From Petaurus breviceps papuanus (taxonomy: Eukaryota; Chordata; Mammalia; Diprotodontia; Petauridae): 64,000 nt of DNA. Both the position numbers and the translations under genes were made by a program. The stretch lies in NCBI GenBank assembly GCA_028583685.1, contig JAMXIF010001194.1, forward strand, positions 3,690,065 through 3,754,064, in the 5' to 3' direction. This document shows positions 36,021 through 47,213 of the stretch, piece by piece. Below the pieces are notes generated by a model. It was not told the DNA's origin and searched no databases. It saw only the letters and a list, made by a program, of their open reading frames with translations. Position 1 is the first letter of the stretch. Every line of letters begins with the position of its first letter.

Positions 36021-36184
36021 GGCAGCTAGGTGGCAAAGTGAATAGAGTACTGGCCCTGGAATCAGGAGGACCTGAGTTCAAATCCAGCCTCAGACACTTA
36101 ACACAAAAACTAGCCGTGTGACCTTGGGCAAGTCACTTAACCCCAATTGCCCTCCAAAAAGCAAAAAAAGAAAAACCCCAAAAA
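36021..36184 (+). repeat. WSINE1-like SINE with 19-bp target-site duplication
   Basis: Sense copy: head ggcagctaggtggcaaagtg, B-box-like gagttcaaatcc, core, A-rich tail. A perfect 19-bp repeat at 36002-36020 and 36185-36203 begins acaagtagac. Confidence 0.94.
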
Positions 36185-36203
36185 ACAAGTAGACACTTAA
36201 TGG

Positions 36204-36684
36204 TGAAGGTATGACATTGAGAACTTGTAAGAGGTGGTAAAAAAAATGTATTCTACATTTTAGGTACTTGTTGGCCTGAAACAACTTTTATTTATCATTA
36301 TTCTAAATCCAAGCATTCCTAATTTAGGCAACAAATTGTATTAAGCTGGCTAAGACCACTTATAACCTACAATGTGTTTTTCTAATCCAAGACACTTTGA
36401 GGGAACATTTATAGGAATCCTGAACAGGGAAAACTATTCCTTGTTTTCATCTGTTCACCACTATTCAATAGAGGAGTCCTTGTATCTGATCTGGAGAGGG
36501 GGGAGCAAGACTTAGTTTCAGAATTGATCATTAAAGAAAGACTGATATTTCCAAAGGCTTCAGACTACGATGATTTTAAAATGCTTTCTTAATATTTCTA
36601 AAAGAGAACAAGGAGATTTTTCTTTTGGCTTCCACAAAGAGAAATAGAATAATGTAATGAGTTTGGGGATCTTTAAGCCTTGAA
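36204..36684. other. Intron, no recognisable element
   Basis: No gene or repeat recognised. Confidence 0.45.
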
Positions 36685-36935
36685 GCAGCTAGGTAGTGCA
36701 GTGGATCGAGTGCTGGATCTGAAGTCAGGAAAACTCAACTTCATGAGTTCAAATCTGGTCTCACTTAATAGCTGTGTGACCCTGGGCAAGTCATTTAACC
36801 CTGTTTGCCTTAGTTCCTTATCTGTAAAATGAGCTGGAGAAGGAAATGGCAAACCACTCCAGTATCTCTGCCAAGAAAACCCCAGATGGGGTCATGAAGA
36901 GTTGGACACAACTGAAAAATGACATAGCAACAAGC
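36685..36935 (+). repeat. MAR1-type SINE (CORE-SINE head, RTE-type tail)
   Basis: Head gcagctaggtagtgcagtgg, core gaccctgggcaagtcattta, then aaatggcaaaccactccagt and aagagttggacacaactgaa, the 3' tail shared with RTE/BovB-like LINEs. Such SINEs are presumably mobilised by RTE rather than L1. Confidence 0.78.
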
Positions 36936-38184
36936 CTTAAAGAAATTCTAATATTTTGAGTAGCCAGTGGTTGAGTTAGTGTAACACTGATGAGCGTTAG
37001 GCCTCACTGGTCTAACCAGTACTTAGTCCTTTCTACTTACTTTGTTCTGTACTGGGGCTGAGCTGAATCCTTCCCATGCCTTTCCTGTCTCTTCTTTGAT
37101 AGGTGGTTTAGAATGTGATCTTTTCTCTGCGTACCACTTTCTACTTCTTGTCCTCTTTCTTTCAGAAAATTTATCAGTAATACCCTGGCAACAATTAAAC
37201 TTGCTTTTTAGCTTAGAAGCTATGTAGGAGCTGATTAGATCTATGAGCTTCTTCCCTTCCCTTCAACGCCATTCTGTTTTATTGAATTTATATTAGACGA
37301 AAAGTAATACAATCACAATAGTTCAGAGACCCCAGTTAGTAAAATTCTTAATAGTAAGGCAGACATTTGGCTCTCTTCACTAATTTAAATTTATGTTTAT
37401 CTTTAGCTAACCCCAGGTTTCTTTATATATGAGCAACATTCAGGATACAGGAAATGTTTTGGTAAAAGAAATGAACAGAATATATTACAGTGTCTGTTAC
37501 TGAACCAGATAGGGAGGGAAAAAATAAACCTTTATGTGAAATTTCCTCAGTCTTAAAGAGAGCTGAGTTATCAGTTTAAAAACTTTGAAAAAATTTCAGC
37601 TTAAATCTTATTGTGCAGGGTACCTGAAAGGGGCTAATGATTCTCCTAGATAACTTCCTTCTCTAGGTAGTTTAGCCCAACCTTTCACTTTCTTGCTTTC
37701 TCTTTTTGCACGTTGCATGTGTGCCACCAATCCTTTCTGGTTTCAGCTTGTTAAGTTCTGGTTGATACTGGGGATACTTCCACCTACTTCTGTAGCTATG
37801 CAGCTCTTGAAGCCCTTACTCCTTTCATTTGGTGTCCTGCAGATTGTACATGTTTGTATATATCCCTTTCAGAACTACGGGGCATGACTCACATCCACCA
37901 TCTAGCACAAATATTGAGATAGTCCCAGGGCTGAGAAGGGAATGTTTGTCCCTTTGAACTCTAAACTCCAGGATGCCAGTGAGCTTTCACAATCCTGAAT
38001 ACATTAGGACAGTGCTACTAAAGATTAATGGACTAATTCTTTGGTAATGGTACAACTGCTAGAAGTTAGAATTCTGCTAGTATGAGATACTATCAGGTAT
38101 ATTTTAGAAATTACAGCTATTAGAAAAAAACCTTTACAAAATTTATAAATTAACTTTATATTTTGTGTTTAATCAATTTCACAG
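36936..38184. other. Intron, no recognisable element
   Basis: Mostly unique-looking sequence. No exon of SLC9A8 or other gene, and no repeat I can name. Confidence 0.45.
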
Positions 38185-38200
38185 TAAAAAAAAAAATCCC

Positions 38201-38366
38201 TTCGGGTGGCTAGGTGGTGCAGTGAATAGAGCGCTGGCCCTGGAATCAGGAGGACCTGAGTTCAAATCTGGCCTCAGACACTTAACACAAAAACTAGCCG
38301 TGTGACCTTGGGCAAGTCACTTAACCCCCAATTGCCCTCTCTTCCCCCCTCCAAAAAGAAAAAAAT
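38201..38366 (+). repeat. WSINE1-like SINE (first of a pair)
   Basis: Sense SINE (gtggctaggtggtgcagtga; ctggcctcagacacttaaca). The sequence just left of it (aaaaaatccctt, ending about 38200) recurs after the second SINE. Confidence 0.88.
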
Positions 38367-38385
38367 TTGATCCTGTGGATTTTGG

Positions 38386-38530
38386 GATGGCTAAGTGGTG
38401 CAGTGGATAGAGCACCAGCCCTGGAGTAAGGAGGGCCTAAGTTCAAATCCAGCCTTAGACACTTGACACATTTACTAGCCATGTGACTTTGGGCAAGTCA
38501 CTTAAACCCAATTGCCCTCCAAAAAAAAAA
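38386..38530 (+). repeat. WSINE1-like SINE (second of a pair)
   Basis: Sense SINE (gatggctaagtggtgcagtg) separated from the first by about 20 bp, ending in an A tract followed by tccctt. Confidence 0.86.
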
Positions 38531-38536
38531 TCCCTT

Positions 38537-39109
38537 ATAATCTAGATATCAGTGATAGCTTATTATTAACACTATAATTTCTTTTTCCTATGATTATGTT
38601 CAGATTTTTTACACTCTGTATATATATATATAAGTATATGTGTGTGTGTGTATAAAATATATAGTTCTCTTAGCTCTGTTTTTTCACTTTGCATTATTTC
38701 ATTTGGACTTTCCTGTATTTCTTCATATTCTTTATATTTGTGTTTCTTTATGGTAATCAAACCAGAGTCTACTTCATTGACCTAGGTTTCCTGATTCCTC
38801 ATGCTATTTCCACTGTATCCCATGCTGTTGGAGAAAGTAGAGTACTGTTAAACAAATCTTAACTAATATTAGATATTTAATAGCTAATATCTTAAACTCT
38901 TTTTTTCAAAAAGTAAATATTGATATCTTTTTTAAAAATAAAAATACTTTGTATTTAACTGCTTTGTGTTTATTCTTTTTGTGTTTCTATATGAACTTGT
39001 CTCCCCCATTAGAATGTAAGCTTCCTGCAAGGAAGGTTTATTTTATTAACAGTGACTGGATTTTTATGAAATTCTTCAAATAAAAGTTGGCTATCTCACT
39101 TTCTTATAG
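38537..39109. other. Intron before the 59-nt exon
   Basis: Contains a TA/TG microsatellite (about 38619-38655) and an L2 terminus-like string at about 38985-39060 (ccattagaatgtaagcttcc). Otherwise unassigned, up to the polypyrimidine tract at 39091-39109. Confidence 0.45.
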
Positions 39110-39168
39110 GTATCCTTATGGGAGCAGTTATAAAAATTATAGAATCTCAGAAGCTGGCAAATTGGAAG
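39110..39168 (+). CDS. SLC9A8: SLC9A8 coding exon (GILMGAVIKIIE segment)
   Basis: This 59-nt exon has acceptor ttatag (ends 39109) and donor gtaatg (39169). Its first two bases complete a Gly codon; it then reads ILMGAVIKIIESQKLANWK and ends in phase 0. It sits 35.5 kb beyond the previous exon. The segment is a membrane helix (GILMGAVIKII) and a cytosolic loop. The two residues after IIE read SQ, where I remember FK in human NHE8, so this loop may be variable. In-frame continuity on both sides supports the borders. Confidence 0.93.
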
Positions 39169-39599
39169 GTAATGTTTATAATTATTTTTATATGGTTCAA
39201 ATCACTTTATTTGTTTCCCTTAGTTATTTTGTTTTCAAAGGTAATACTGGTGAAAATTGTATTCTGTCAATTATTATTCCTTTAGTACTATATTCTGCTA
39301 ATCAAAATATTTACAGTATTCTGTTAATTTTGGTAACATGCCATTAAGCTTTATTTTTATATTGATGTTTTCAGATCTGAGTGGTTTAAAATTGTAGTTC
39401 CAGTGCTACTTTTAATAAACGAATACTAGATAAGTAACACTAGGTTTAAAAACCTCTTTAATATAGACTTTTTCAAAATGTTGAGGAATAAGTACCTTAT
39501 GAATATTCAGCTGTCAACTTCTTATATACCTCTAAGTTTATAGGATCATAGCTTAGAACTTGAGGAGACTTAGCTGCCAAAGTTCTACTTTTTCATACA
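39169..39599. other. Intron, no recognisable element
   Basis: AT-rich, nothing recognised. Confidence 0.45.
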
Positions 39600-40160
39600 C
39601 ATATATGCATTCTTATATACTTGTTCATTCACTAAAGTATATAGGATGTTTATGACACTTTATGCTAGGAATTAGGGGAGAGAAATAAGACATGCCCTGT
39701 GCTTTCAAGGAGCTCACAATCCAGGAGAAAGTATATGCACATAATCTTGTAATAGCAGTATTTGAAAATGATGTCGTTTTTTGTTTGTTTTCACCAGACC
39801 TGTGATTTCATCCACATGGGGAGTCCTTGATTAGGATCTTACTCTACCCATGAAAACTAGCTTATAGGTAGTTATAGTGCATGTAGGAAGGACTGACAAG
39901 AATATATTTATCTAGAGTTTTGTAATCTAATCCCAAGGGCTTTAAACTTGAAAAGAAAGGAGGAGAGAAGTGCTCACATCTATTTATTCACCAAGTTAGA
40001 GCCCATGCAGAGGCCCACCAGAGTGCCTGACCCTGGGGACACAAATGCAAAGACTGAAGCAGTCCTTACTCTGAAGGAGCTTACATATTTAACAGATAGC
40101 AGTGAGGACCCATATTAACAACAGATTCCTAGAAAGAAGGCCCATGATCTCAAATATCTA
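39600..40160 (-). repeat. LINE L2 3'-end fragments, antisense
   Basis: 39615-39745 (cactaaagtatataggatgt, caaggagctcacaatccagg) and about 39985-40130 (gcctgaccctggggacacaa, tgaaggagcttacatattta) both resemble the L2 terminus in reverse, with MIR-like sequence between. Confidence 0.5.
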
Positions 40161-40379
40161 AATACAAATCACAAAATACAGGCAACAATCAAGGTGAATT
40201 AGAGACCTCACTGCAGGGAGACAAATTTAACGTAGTTATTACTAAAACCTGTTAGGATAGAATCCATTATATATTAAGAAGAGATATACTTATATGAGGA
40301 AATCTAGGAACTGGAGTTGGAATGCATAGTGAAAAAAAACAGAGGTAGAAATTGGTAAGGATTCTGTCGTCAGAGTGTA

Positions 40380-40790
40380 CGACAGTCTACTCGGACAGAA
40401 AGAGAAATAGGATGAGAAATAGAGATGAACAGATCATGTGCCTGACACAAAGGCCTGGTGTGAGAAGTGATGAGGAGACTTCAGTTTATATGGAGATGGG
40501 TTGGCATTTTTTTTGCCAAAAGCAAAGCATGTAATAATTTCTTGCCTCACCTTCATGGTAATTTCATCCTTCAAAAAGAGGAAGAATCAATGGAGGGAGC
40601 GGCTATTCTAAACCTAATTCTTACCGACAAGAAGGTACTAGTTTCTGGGATAGAAATAAGGGAAACTTTGTGGGGAATTAACTATTCCTTCTTAGAATTT
40701 ATGATAGAGAGGGAAGGCAAGCCAATCCTAGTCTGACATATAACATACATATTTTGGAAGAGTAGATTTTAGAAAGTTCAAAAAAAGAAA
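40380..40790 (+). repeat. CR1/L3-like LINE, endonuclease end
   Basis: The open frame at 40467-40736 contains AAILNLILTDKKVLVSGIEI followed by RETLWGINYSFLEF. It matches the CR1-clade endonuclease C-terminal pattern (LDLLLTN, then a conserved SDHE-like and EF segment). A decayed LINE, not a host exon. Confidence 0.55.
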
Positions 40791-40859
40791 AGATAGAATA
40801 TAGTGAACTAAAAATTAATTCTGCAGGATAAGGCATCTCAGGAGGGATATGAAACCCTT

Positions 40860-41585
40860 TTCAAAAATATTCTTAGTTTTCAACATTCACTTCCATAAGA
40901 TTTTGAGTTTTAAATTTTCTCCCCCTCCCCAAGATGGTGTGTAGTCTGATATAGGTTGTACTATTCATAATAAAATTTCACATTAATCATGATGTAAAGA
41001 AGAATTAGAACTAATGGGAAGAACCACGAGAAAAAAGAAATAAAGCAAAACAACTAAAAGAAAGAGAGCAAATAGTATGCTTCCATCTCTACTCAGACTC
41101 CAAAGTTCTTTCTCTGGATGTGGATAGCATTTTCCATCATGAGGCTTTTGGAGTTGTCTTAGGTCCTTTCATTGTTGAGAAGAGCTAAATCTATCAAAGT
41201 TAGTCATCATACAATATGACTGTTACTGTGTACAATATTCTCCTGGTTCTATTTAGTTCACTGAGTATATAAGTCTTTCCAGGTTTTTCTGAAGTCTAAA
41301 GTTTTCCTTATAGCACAATAGTATTCCATTACCTTCATATACCACAACATGTTCAGCCATTCCCCAAATGATGAGCATCCCCTCAATTTCCAGTTCTTTC
41401 CTCCAAAAAAGAGCTGCTATAAATATTTTTGTACACGTGGGTCCTTTTCCCATTTTTATGATCTCTTTGGGATACAGACCTAGAAGTGGCATTGCTGGCT
41501 CAAAAGGTATGTATAAAGGGTTTATAGCCCTTTGGACATAGTTCCAAATTGCTCTCCAGAATGGTTGGATAAGGGATATGAAACT
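40860..41585 (-). mobile_element. LINE-1, 5'-truncated
   Basis: Antisense 3' UTR and ORF2 C-terminus. The minus-strand open frame holds LIQPFWRAIWNYVQRAINPL and MGKGPTCTKIFIAALFW, the marsupial form of the conserved L1 ORF2p C-terminal block. Confidence 0.85.
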
Positions 41586-41605
41586 CTTAAGAATGAAATT
41601 CTGAA

Positions 41606-41763
41606 ATTTTTTTTTTGGAGGGGGGAAGAAAGGGCAATTGGGGTTAAGTGACTTGCCCAAGGTCACACAGCTAGTAAGTGTTAAGTGTCTGAGGCCAGAT
41701 TTGAACTCAGGTCCTCCTGACTCTAGGGCTGGTGCCCTATTTACTGCACTACCTAGCTGCCCC
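41606..41763 (-). repeat. WSINE1-like SINE
   Basis: Antisense copy. The flanks aagaatgaaattctga and aagagaaataattctga are an imperfect duplication. Confidence 0.88.
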
Positions 41764-41877
41764 AAGAGAAATAATTCTGATGAGGAAAAGGGAGAAATCT
41801 CTAAGGCAGCATAAATGGATTCACAGGAAACTTACTTGAACAATTTAGATTTTTAAGATTTGAAGGTGATGGCAAGT

Positions 41878-42105
41878 AGTTGTTCAGTCATTTAAGTTGT
41901 GTCTGACTCTTTGTGACTCCTCTTGGAGTTTTCTTGGCAAAAATACTGACATGGTTTGCCATTTCCTTCTGTAGCTTGTTTTATAGATGAAGACAGGTTA
42001 AGTGACTTGCCCATGGTCACACAGCTAGTAAGTGTCTGAAGCCCAATTTGAATTCAAATTTTCTTGACTTAAGACCCAGCACTCTTTCCACTGTAACAAG
42101 ATACA
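41878..42105 (-). repeat. MAR1-type SINE, antisense
   Basis: Reverse complement of the RTE-type tail (gtctgactctttgtgactcc, catggtttgccatttccttc), then the core and head. Confidence 0.75.
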
Positions 42106-42144
42106 TATAATAGTATATCCCAGTAGTACAAGAATAGTATTAGA

Positions 42145-42327
42145 GGGGCAGCTAGGTGGCGCAGTGAATAGAGCACTGGCCCTGGAGTCAGGAGGACCCG
42201 AGTTCAAATTCGGCCTCAGACACTTACACACCCAAAAACTAGCTATGTGACCTTGGGCGAGTCACTTAACTCCAATTGCCCTACCTTCCTCCCTCCAAAA
42301 AAAACCCCAAATAAATAAATTTTAAAA
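42145..42327 (+). repeat. WSINE1-like SINE with 15-bp target-site duplication
   Basis: Sense copy. A perfect repeat aagaatagtattaga lies at 42130-42144 and 42328-42342. Confidence 0.93.
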
Positions 42328-42359
42328 AAGAATAGTATTAGAAGTAATCCATCTTCCAT

Positions 42360-42790
42360 AAAACTGCCAAAGATCCTAAAGCCTAGGTCTTATAATTACA
42401 TTCACCTCAATAAATTCAAGTGGCTCTTTATTGCCTCAAGGACCAAGTAGAAACTTCTCCGGCATTTAAAGCTCTTTACATGTTGCAAACCTGCCTTTAC
42501 CAACCTATTATACATTAGTCCCCTTCAATTACATTTCATTTACTTTCTTTATGCTTTTGCATAAGAAGTCTCCCATATCTGGGATGTACTCTCTCCTGAA
42601 CTCTGACTCCTAGAATCTCTTAGCTTCCCTCCAAACTTATCTCAAGTGTTACTCTTCAAATGATTTTTTCCTACAAGTGCTAATTCTTTCCCTTGAAATT
42701 ACTTTGTATTTATTTTATAATAGTAACAATGTCTAGTGTTTATATAATAACATTTTAAGGTTTGCAAAGTGTTACATAAGTGGATGAGTG
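42360..42790 (+). repeat. LINE L2 fragment
   Basis: Sense L2 3' region: gtggctctttattgcctcaa, ctttacatgttgcaaacctg, ccatatctgggatgtactct. Confidence 0.65.
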
Positions 42791-42829
42791 AACACACGCA
42801 TGCGTGCATAATATAATAAGGTGAGCCTG

Positions 42830-43625
42830 AGGAGGAAATTAAAGACAACAAAAAGGGGCTTTTAAGCCATAGAATGTAAGAGGATGACCAAAGAAAAAGG
42901 GATCACTGTTGCATGTTGTGTTGGTAATTTCATCTTGCCCACCTGGCACACAATACTGCTTTAAAGTAATTACTTCAGAAGGTTCAGGTAAAGTGATTGG
43001 GTCCATTTTTATTTTATCTACTAAAACCATATTAGTTACAATCTTCCTTACTGCAAATTGGCATCTCTCCTCATGTAAATTTAAAGTCATACCTCTCAAT
43101 AGATCTATTCCAATGATGTATTCAGGAATTGGTACAATTACCATGGTATATCCTTTCTTAGGTAATTGTTCAATTTTCATTATTAGTTTGACTTGTCTGG
43201 CTGATATTTCAGCCCCTCCCAGTCCTGGGATGGTAATAGGAGTTCCATGTTTGAATTTATCAGGGTTCCCACATATAAGGGAGGTCTCTGCCCCAGTATC
43301 TATTAATGCCCTAGTTACACTATTTGACCTGTTTTTTCAATGTATGGTCAAATTGATATGGGGTCTGTAATCCTGTTTGCATATTTCTTTAATCTAAACT
43401 GGGGTTTGGCCAATTTCTTCTTCTTCCTGAAGATGTGACAAACTTGGATACAAAGATTCAGGAGGATTTATAGGGGCAGTTCTCACTTCCCTGCTCAGTC
43501 CAATAGAAAGCCCCTTTTCTCTGTACATTTTATATAGTTCATTAGTTGAATTCCATCTGATCTTCCAAAATCTACCCCTGCTTTCAATAGAGTAGTAAAC
43601 AATTCTTTTTTTTTTCAACTGAACA
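42830..43625 (-). mobile_element. Endogenous retrovirus fossil: protease and start of pol
   Basis: On the minus strand, a retropepsin-like segment (active-site region near 43310) is followed by a sequence resembling the beginning of retroviral reverse transcriptase (near 42900-43000), preceded by a short possible gag-pol spacer. No LTRs are recognised beside it. The element is broken, with several breaks, and is a fragment. The ERV class is not settled. It interrupts an L2/SINE region and is probably old. Confidence 0.65.
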
Positions 43626-43654
43626 TATTTATTAAATATACGTCCTGTGCCAGG

Positions 43655-43830
43655 CACTTGAATGAATGAGAATATTTTTATTAATCATTTACTGTGGATC
43701 AAGCACTGTTTTCACCCCTGGAGATACAAAGACAAAAATAAAAATCCCTTCACTTAAGGAGTACATTTTCTAATGGGGAAAAACAACATGTACACAGATA
43801 AGTAATTACAAATAAATACAAAATTAAGAC
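43655..43830 (-). repeat. LINE L2 3' end, antisense
   Basis: ttaatcatttactgtggatc, ccctggagatacaaagacaa and cttaaggagtacattttcta match the reverse of the L2 terminus. Confidence 0.6.
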
Positions 43831-43831
43831 C

Positions 43832-43962
43832 CTGTGGAGTAGTGGATAGAGAACTGCACTTGAAATCAGGAAAACCTAGTTTCAAGTCTTTTCTCTGACA
43901 TACATTGACTTCATAAACCTGGGTAAGTTATTTAACCTCTTAGTACCTCAGACAAATTTCTT
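43832..43962 (+). repeat. MIR-like fragment
   Basis: gtggagtagtggatagagaa head and the core aacctgggtaagttatttaa, diverged. Confidence 0.6.
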
Positions 43963-43967
43963 TTTTT

Positions 43968-46492
43968 TCTTTTTAGTTTTCAGCATTCATTTCCACAAGA
44001 TTTTGAGTTACAAATTTTCTCCCCATCTTTCCCTTACTCTCCACCACAAGATAGAAAGCCTACTGAATACCCCTTCCACCAATCTGCTTTTTCTTATATC
44101 CTTCCCTATCTCCCCTCTAACTTTCTAGTAGGGCAAGATGGATTTCTATACCCCAGTGCCTATATATCTTATTTCTCAGTTGCTTGTAAAAAACAATTTA
44201 AAAAATTTTTTTAAACATTTGTTTTTAAAACTTTGATTTCCAAATTCTTTCCCTTCTTCCCTCCTCATCCACCCCCACTGGGAAGATAAGCAATTAAATA
44301 TAGATTGTATATGTGTAGTTATGCAAAATGTTTCCATAGTAGTTATATTGTGGAAGACTAACTATATTTCCCTCTATTCTATCCTGCCCCCTACTTATTC
44401 TATTTTCTACTTTGACCCTGACCCTTTTCAAAATGTGTGCTTCTAACTACCCTCTCTTCCAATCTGGCCTCCCTTCCATTATTCCCCCTCTTATCCCCTT
44501 CCCCCCCCCCCACTTTCCTATAGGGTAAGATGCCCCGATGAGTGTGTATGTTATTCCCCCCTTAAGCCGAATTCAGTGAGAGTAAGGTTGACCCATTCCC
44601 TTTCACCTTCCTGCTGTTCCTCTCCATTGTGACAGTTTTCTCTTGCCTCTTTTATATGAGATAATTTACTCTATATATTTATTTACATATATATGTATGT
44701 ATATATACATATATTCCCTTCAACTATCATCATACTGAGAAAAGTCTTATGAGTTATACTTATCGTTTTTCCATGTAGGAATGTAAATAGTTCAACTTGA
44801 ATAAGTTCCTTATGATTTCTTTTTCCTGTTTACCTTCTCTTGCTTCTTGTATTTGAAAGTCACATTTTCTGTTCAGCTCTGTTTTTTTCATCAAGAATAC
44901 TTGAAAATCTTCTATTTCATTGAATGACCATATTTTCCCCTGAAGCATTATACTCAGTTTTGCTGGGTAGGTGATTCTTGGTTTTAATCCTAGCTCCTCT
45001 GACCTCCGGAGTGTCAGATTCCAAGCCATTTGATCCCTTAGTGTAGAATCTGCTAGGTCTTGTGTTATCCTGATTGTGTTTCTACAATACTCAAATTATT
45101 TATTCCTGACAGCTTGTAATATTTTCTCCTTGAACTGGAAACTCTGGAATTTGGCTATCATATTCCTTGGAGTTTTGGGGGGGGAATCTTGAAAGAGGTG
45201 ATCGGTGAATTCTTTCAATTTCTGTTTTGCCCTCTGGTTCTAGAGTATCAGGGCAATTTTCCTTGAGACTTTCTTGAAGGATGGTTTCTAGGCTCTTTTT
45301 TTTTTTTTTGTCTTTTTGGAGGGCAGTTGGGGTTAAGTAACTTGCCCAAGGTCACACGGCTAGTTTTTGTGCATGTGCGTTGTGTCTGAGGCTAGATCCA
45401 AACTCAGGTCCTCCTGACTCTGGGGCTGGCACTCTACTCACTGCACCACCTACCCGCCCCTAGGCTCTTTTTTTGATCATAGCTTTCAGATAGTCCAATA
45501 ATTTTTAAATTCTCTTTCCTGGATCTATTTTGCAGGTCAGTGATTTTTCCAGTGAGATATTTTACATTGCCTTCTATTTTTTTCATTTGTTTGGATCTGT
45601 TCTATAATATCTTAATTTCTCATAAAGTTATTAGCTTCCATTTGCTCCAGTCTAATTTTGAAGGAATTATTCTCTTCAGCGAGTTTTTGAAATTCCTTTT
45701 CCATTTGGGCAATTTGGCTTTTTAAGACACTCTTCTCCTCATTGGCTTTTTGGGCCTCTTTTGCCATTTGAGTTAGTCAGTTTTTTAAGGTGTTATTTTC
45801 TTCAGTATTTTGGGGGGTCTCCTTTACCAGGCTGTTGACTTGCTTTTCATGATTTTCTTGCATCATTCTCATTTCTTTTCCCAATTTTTCCTTCACTTCT
45901 CTTAATTGATTTTCAAAATCCTTCTTGAGGTCTTCCATGGCCTGTAACCAGTTTTTCCTTGGAAGCTTTTGATGCAGGAGTTTTGACTTTGTTGACTTAT
46001 TCTGGTTCCATGTTTTGATCCCTTTTTTCCCCAAAAAAGGATTCTATGGTCTGATTGTGCTTCCTGTGCTTTCTCATCTTGCTAGCCAATTATTTGAGTT
46101 TTCAACTCTTTGCCACAGTAGAACTCTGCTTCCAGAGTGGAGAGAGTTCTGTCCTAAATTGCTGGGGTTTTCACAAATGTTGTCAGGGCTATGTGGAGGG
46201 CTCCGTCTCTACAGAAACCCCAAGCTCTGGCACACTATCCACATACCCCAGGACCACCACCCAAGACCATGATCCAGATCCAAGCAGGTCAAAGCAAGAG
46301 TGAGTGGCCTCTGAATGGTTGCTTGGTTCTCCTACAGTCTACAGGCCAGGAGCTCCAGAGGCAGCCATGTGGCAGCAGCTACAGCCGCTGTGCCTCTGCC
46401 ACCTCTTGCCCCTGGAGCAGGGGACATAGTGTGCTCTCCCATCACCCAGTTCCAACAGAGTTCTCCACTGACCTTTTAGTTTCTCTTTAACT
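43968..46492 (-). mobile_element. Half-L1-like (HAL1-type) retrotransposon, second copy
   Basis: Same order as 7331-10165 on the minus strand: a partial 5' UTR (46492-46012), a degraded ORF1 region (46011-44870) with a coiled-coil start (FENQLREVKEKLGKEMRMMQ) and C-terminal remnants (SEELGLKPRITYPAKLSIML), a spacer, and an L1-type 3' end at 43968, with no ORF2. A SINE at 45303-45459 interrupts ORF1. More decayed than the first copy. Confidence 0.6.
45303..45459 (-). repeat. WSINE1-like SINE in half-L1 ORF1
   Basis: Antisense copy. A perfect 15-bp repeat (ctaggctcttttttt) lies at 45288-45302 and 45460-45474, so the insertion postdates the host element. Confidence 0.92.
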
Positions 46493-46494
46493 TT

Positions 46495-47213
46495 ATTTTT
46501 TTTAATTTTTTTTCAAATGCTTTATTAACTTCTGATTTACATCATTCATTTCCGCCAGATTTTGAGTTACAGATTTTCTCCCCGTTTTTCCCCTACCCAC
46601 CGCCCCAGAATAGTCCCACAGGATATCCTCTCCTCCAATCTCCTCTCTCCCATATTTTCTCCCATACTCCTTTCAACTTTTCCAGTGGATCTCTATGCCC
46701 CAGTGCCTGTATATCTTATTTCCCAATTACATGTAAAATAGTATTAATAATAGATAACATATATATATTTGAGTATTTTATTTGAAAACTTTGAATTCTA
46801 GATTCATTCCCTTCCTCCCTTGTCTCCCACCCTTACTGGGAATATATGCAGTTTAGTATAAGTTGGACATGTGTGGCTAATGCAAAACAATAACATAGTA
46901 GATATATTGTAAAAGACTGACTATATTTCCCTACCTCCTATCCCACCTCCCACTTGTTCTATTCTCTACTTTGATCCCATCCCTTCTAAAAAGTGGGTGC
47001 TCCCAACTTCCCTCCCCCCCCGGCCTGCCCTCCCTTCCATGATCCCCCCTCTCATCCCCTTCCCCCTACTCTCCTGGAGGGTGAGATACCCTATTTAGTG
47101 TGTATTTCATTCCCTCCCCGAGCCAAGTTCAGTGAGAATAAAGTTGACCCATTCCCTTTTGCCTTCCTATTCTTCCCCTTCATTGTAACCATTTTCCCTT
47201 GCCTCTTCTATAT
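46495..47213 (-). repeat. Half-L1-like 3' region, 5'-truncated
   Basis: Antisense copy of the same 3' end and spacer as 7331-8050 (catttccgccagattttgag, ccagtgcctgtatatcttat, cattttcccttgcctcttct). It abuts the 5' UTR of the previous element on the left and L1 ORF2 on the right. Confidence 0.65.

Noticed and set aside
36021-36184. Functional tRNA gene
   Set aside because: A/B-box-like head only; no cloverleaf closure, with a SINE core, A-rich tail and target duplication.
40467-40736. 89-codon open frame as an SLC9A8 or other exon
   Set aside because: It resembles the CR1/L3 endonuclease end and does not fit NHE8.
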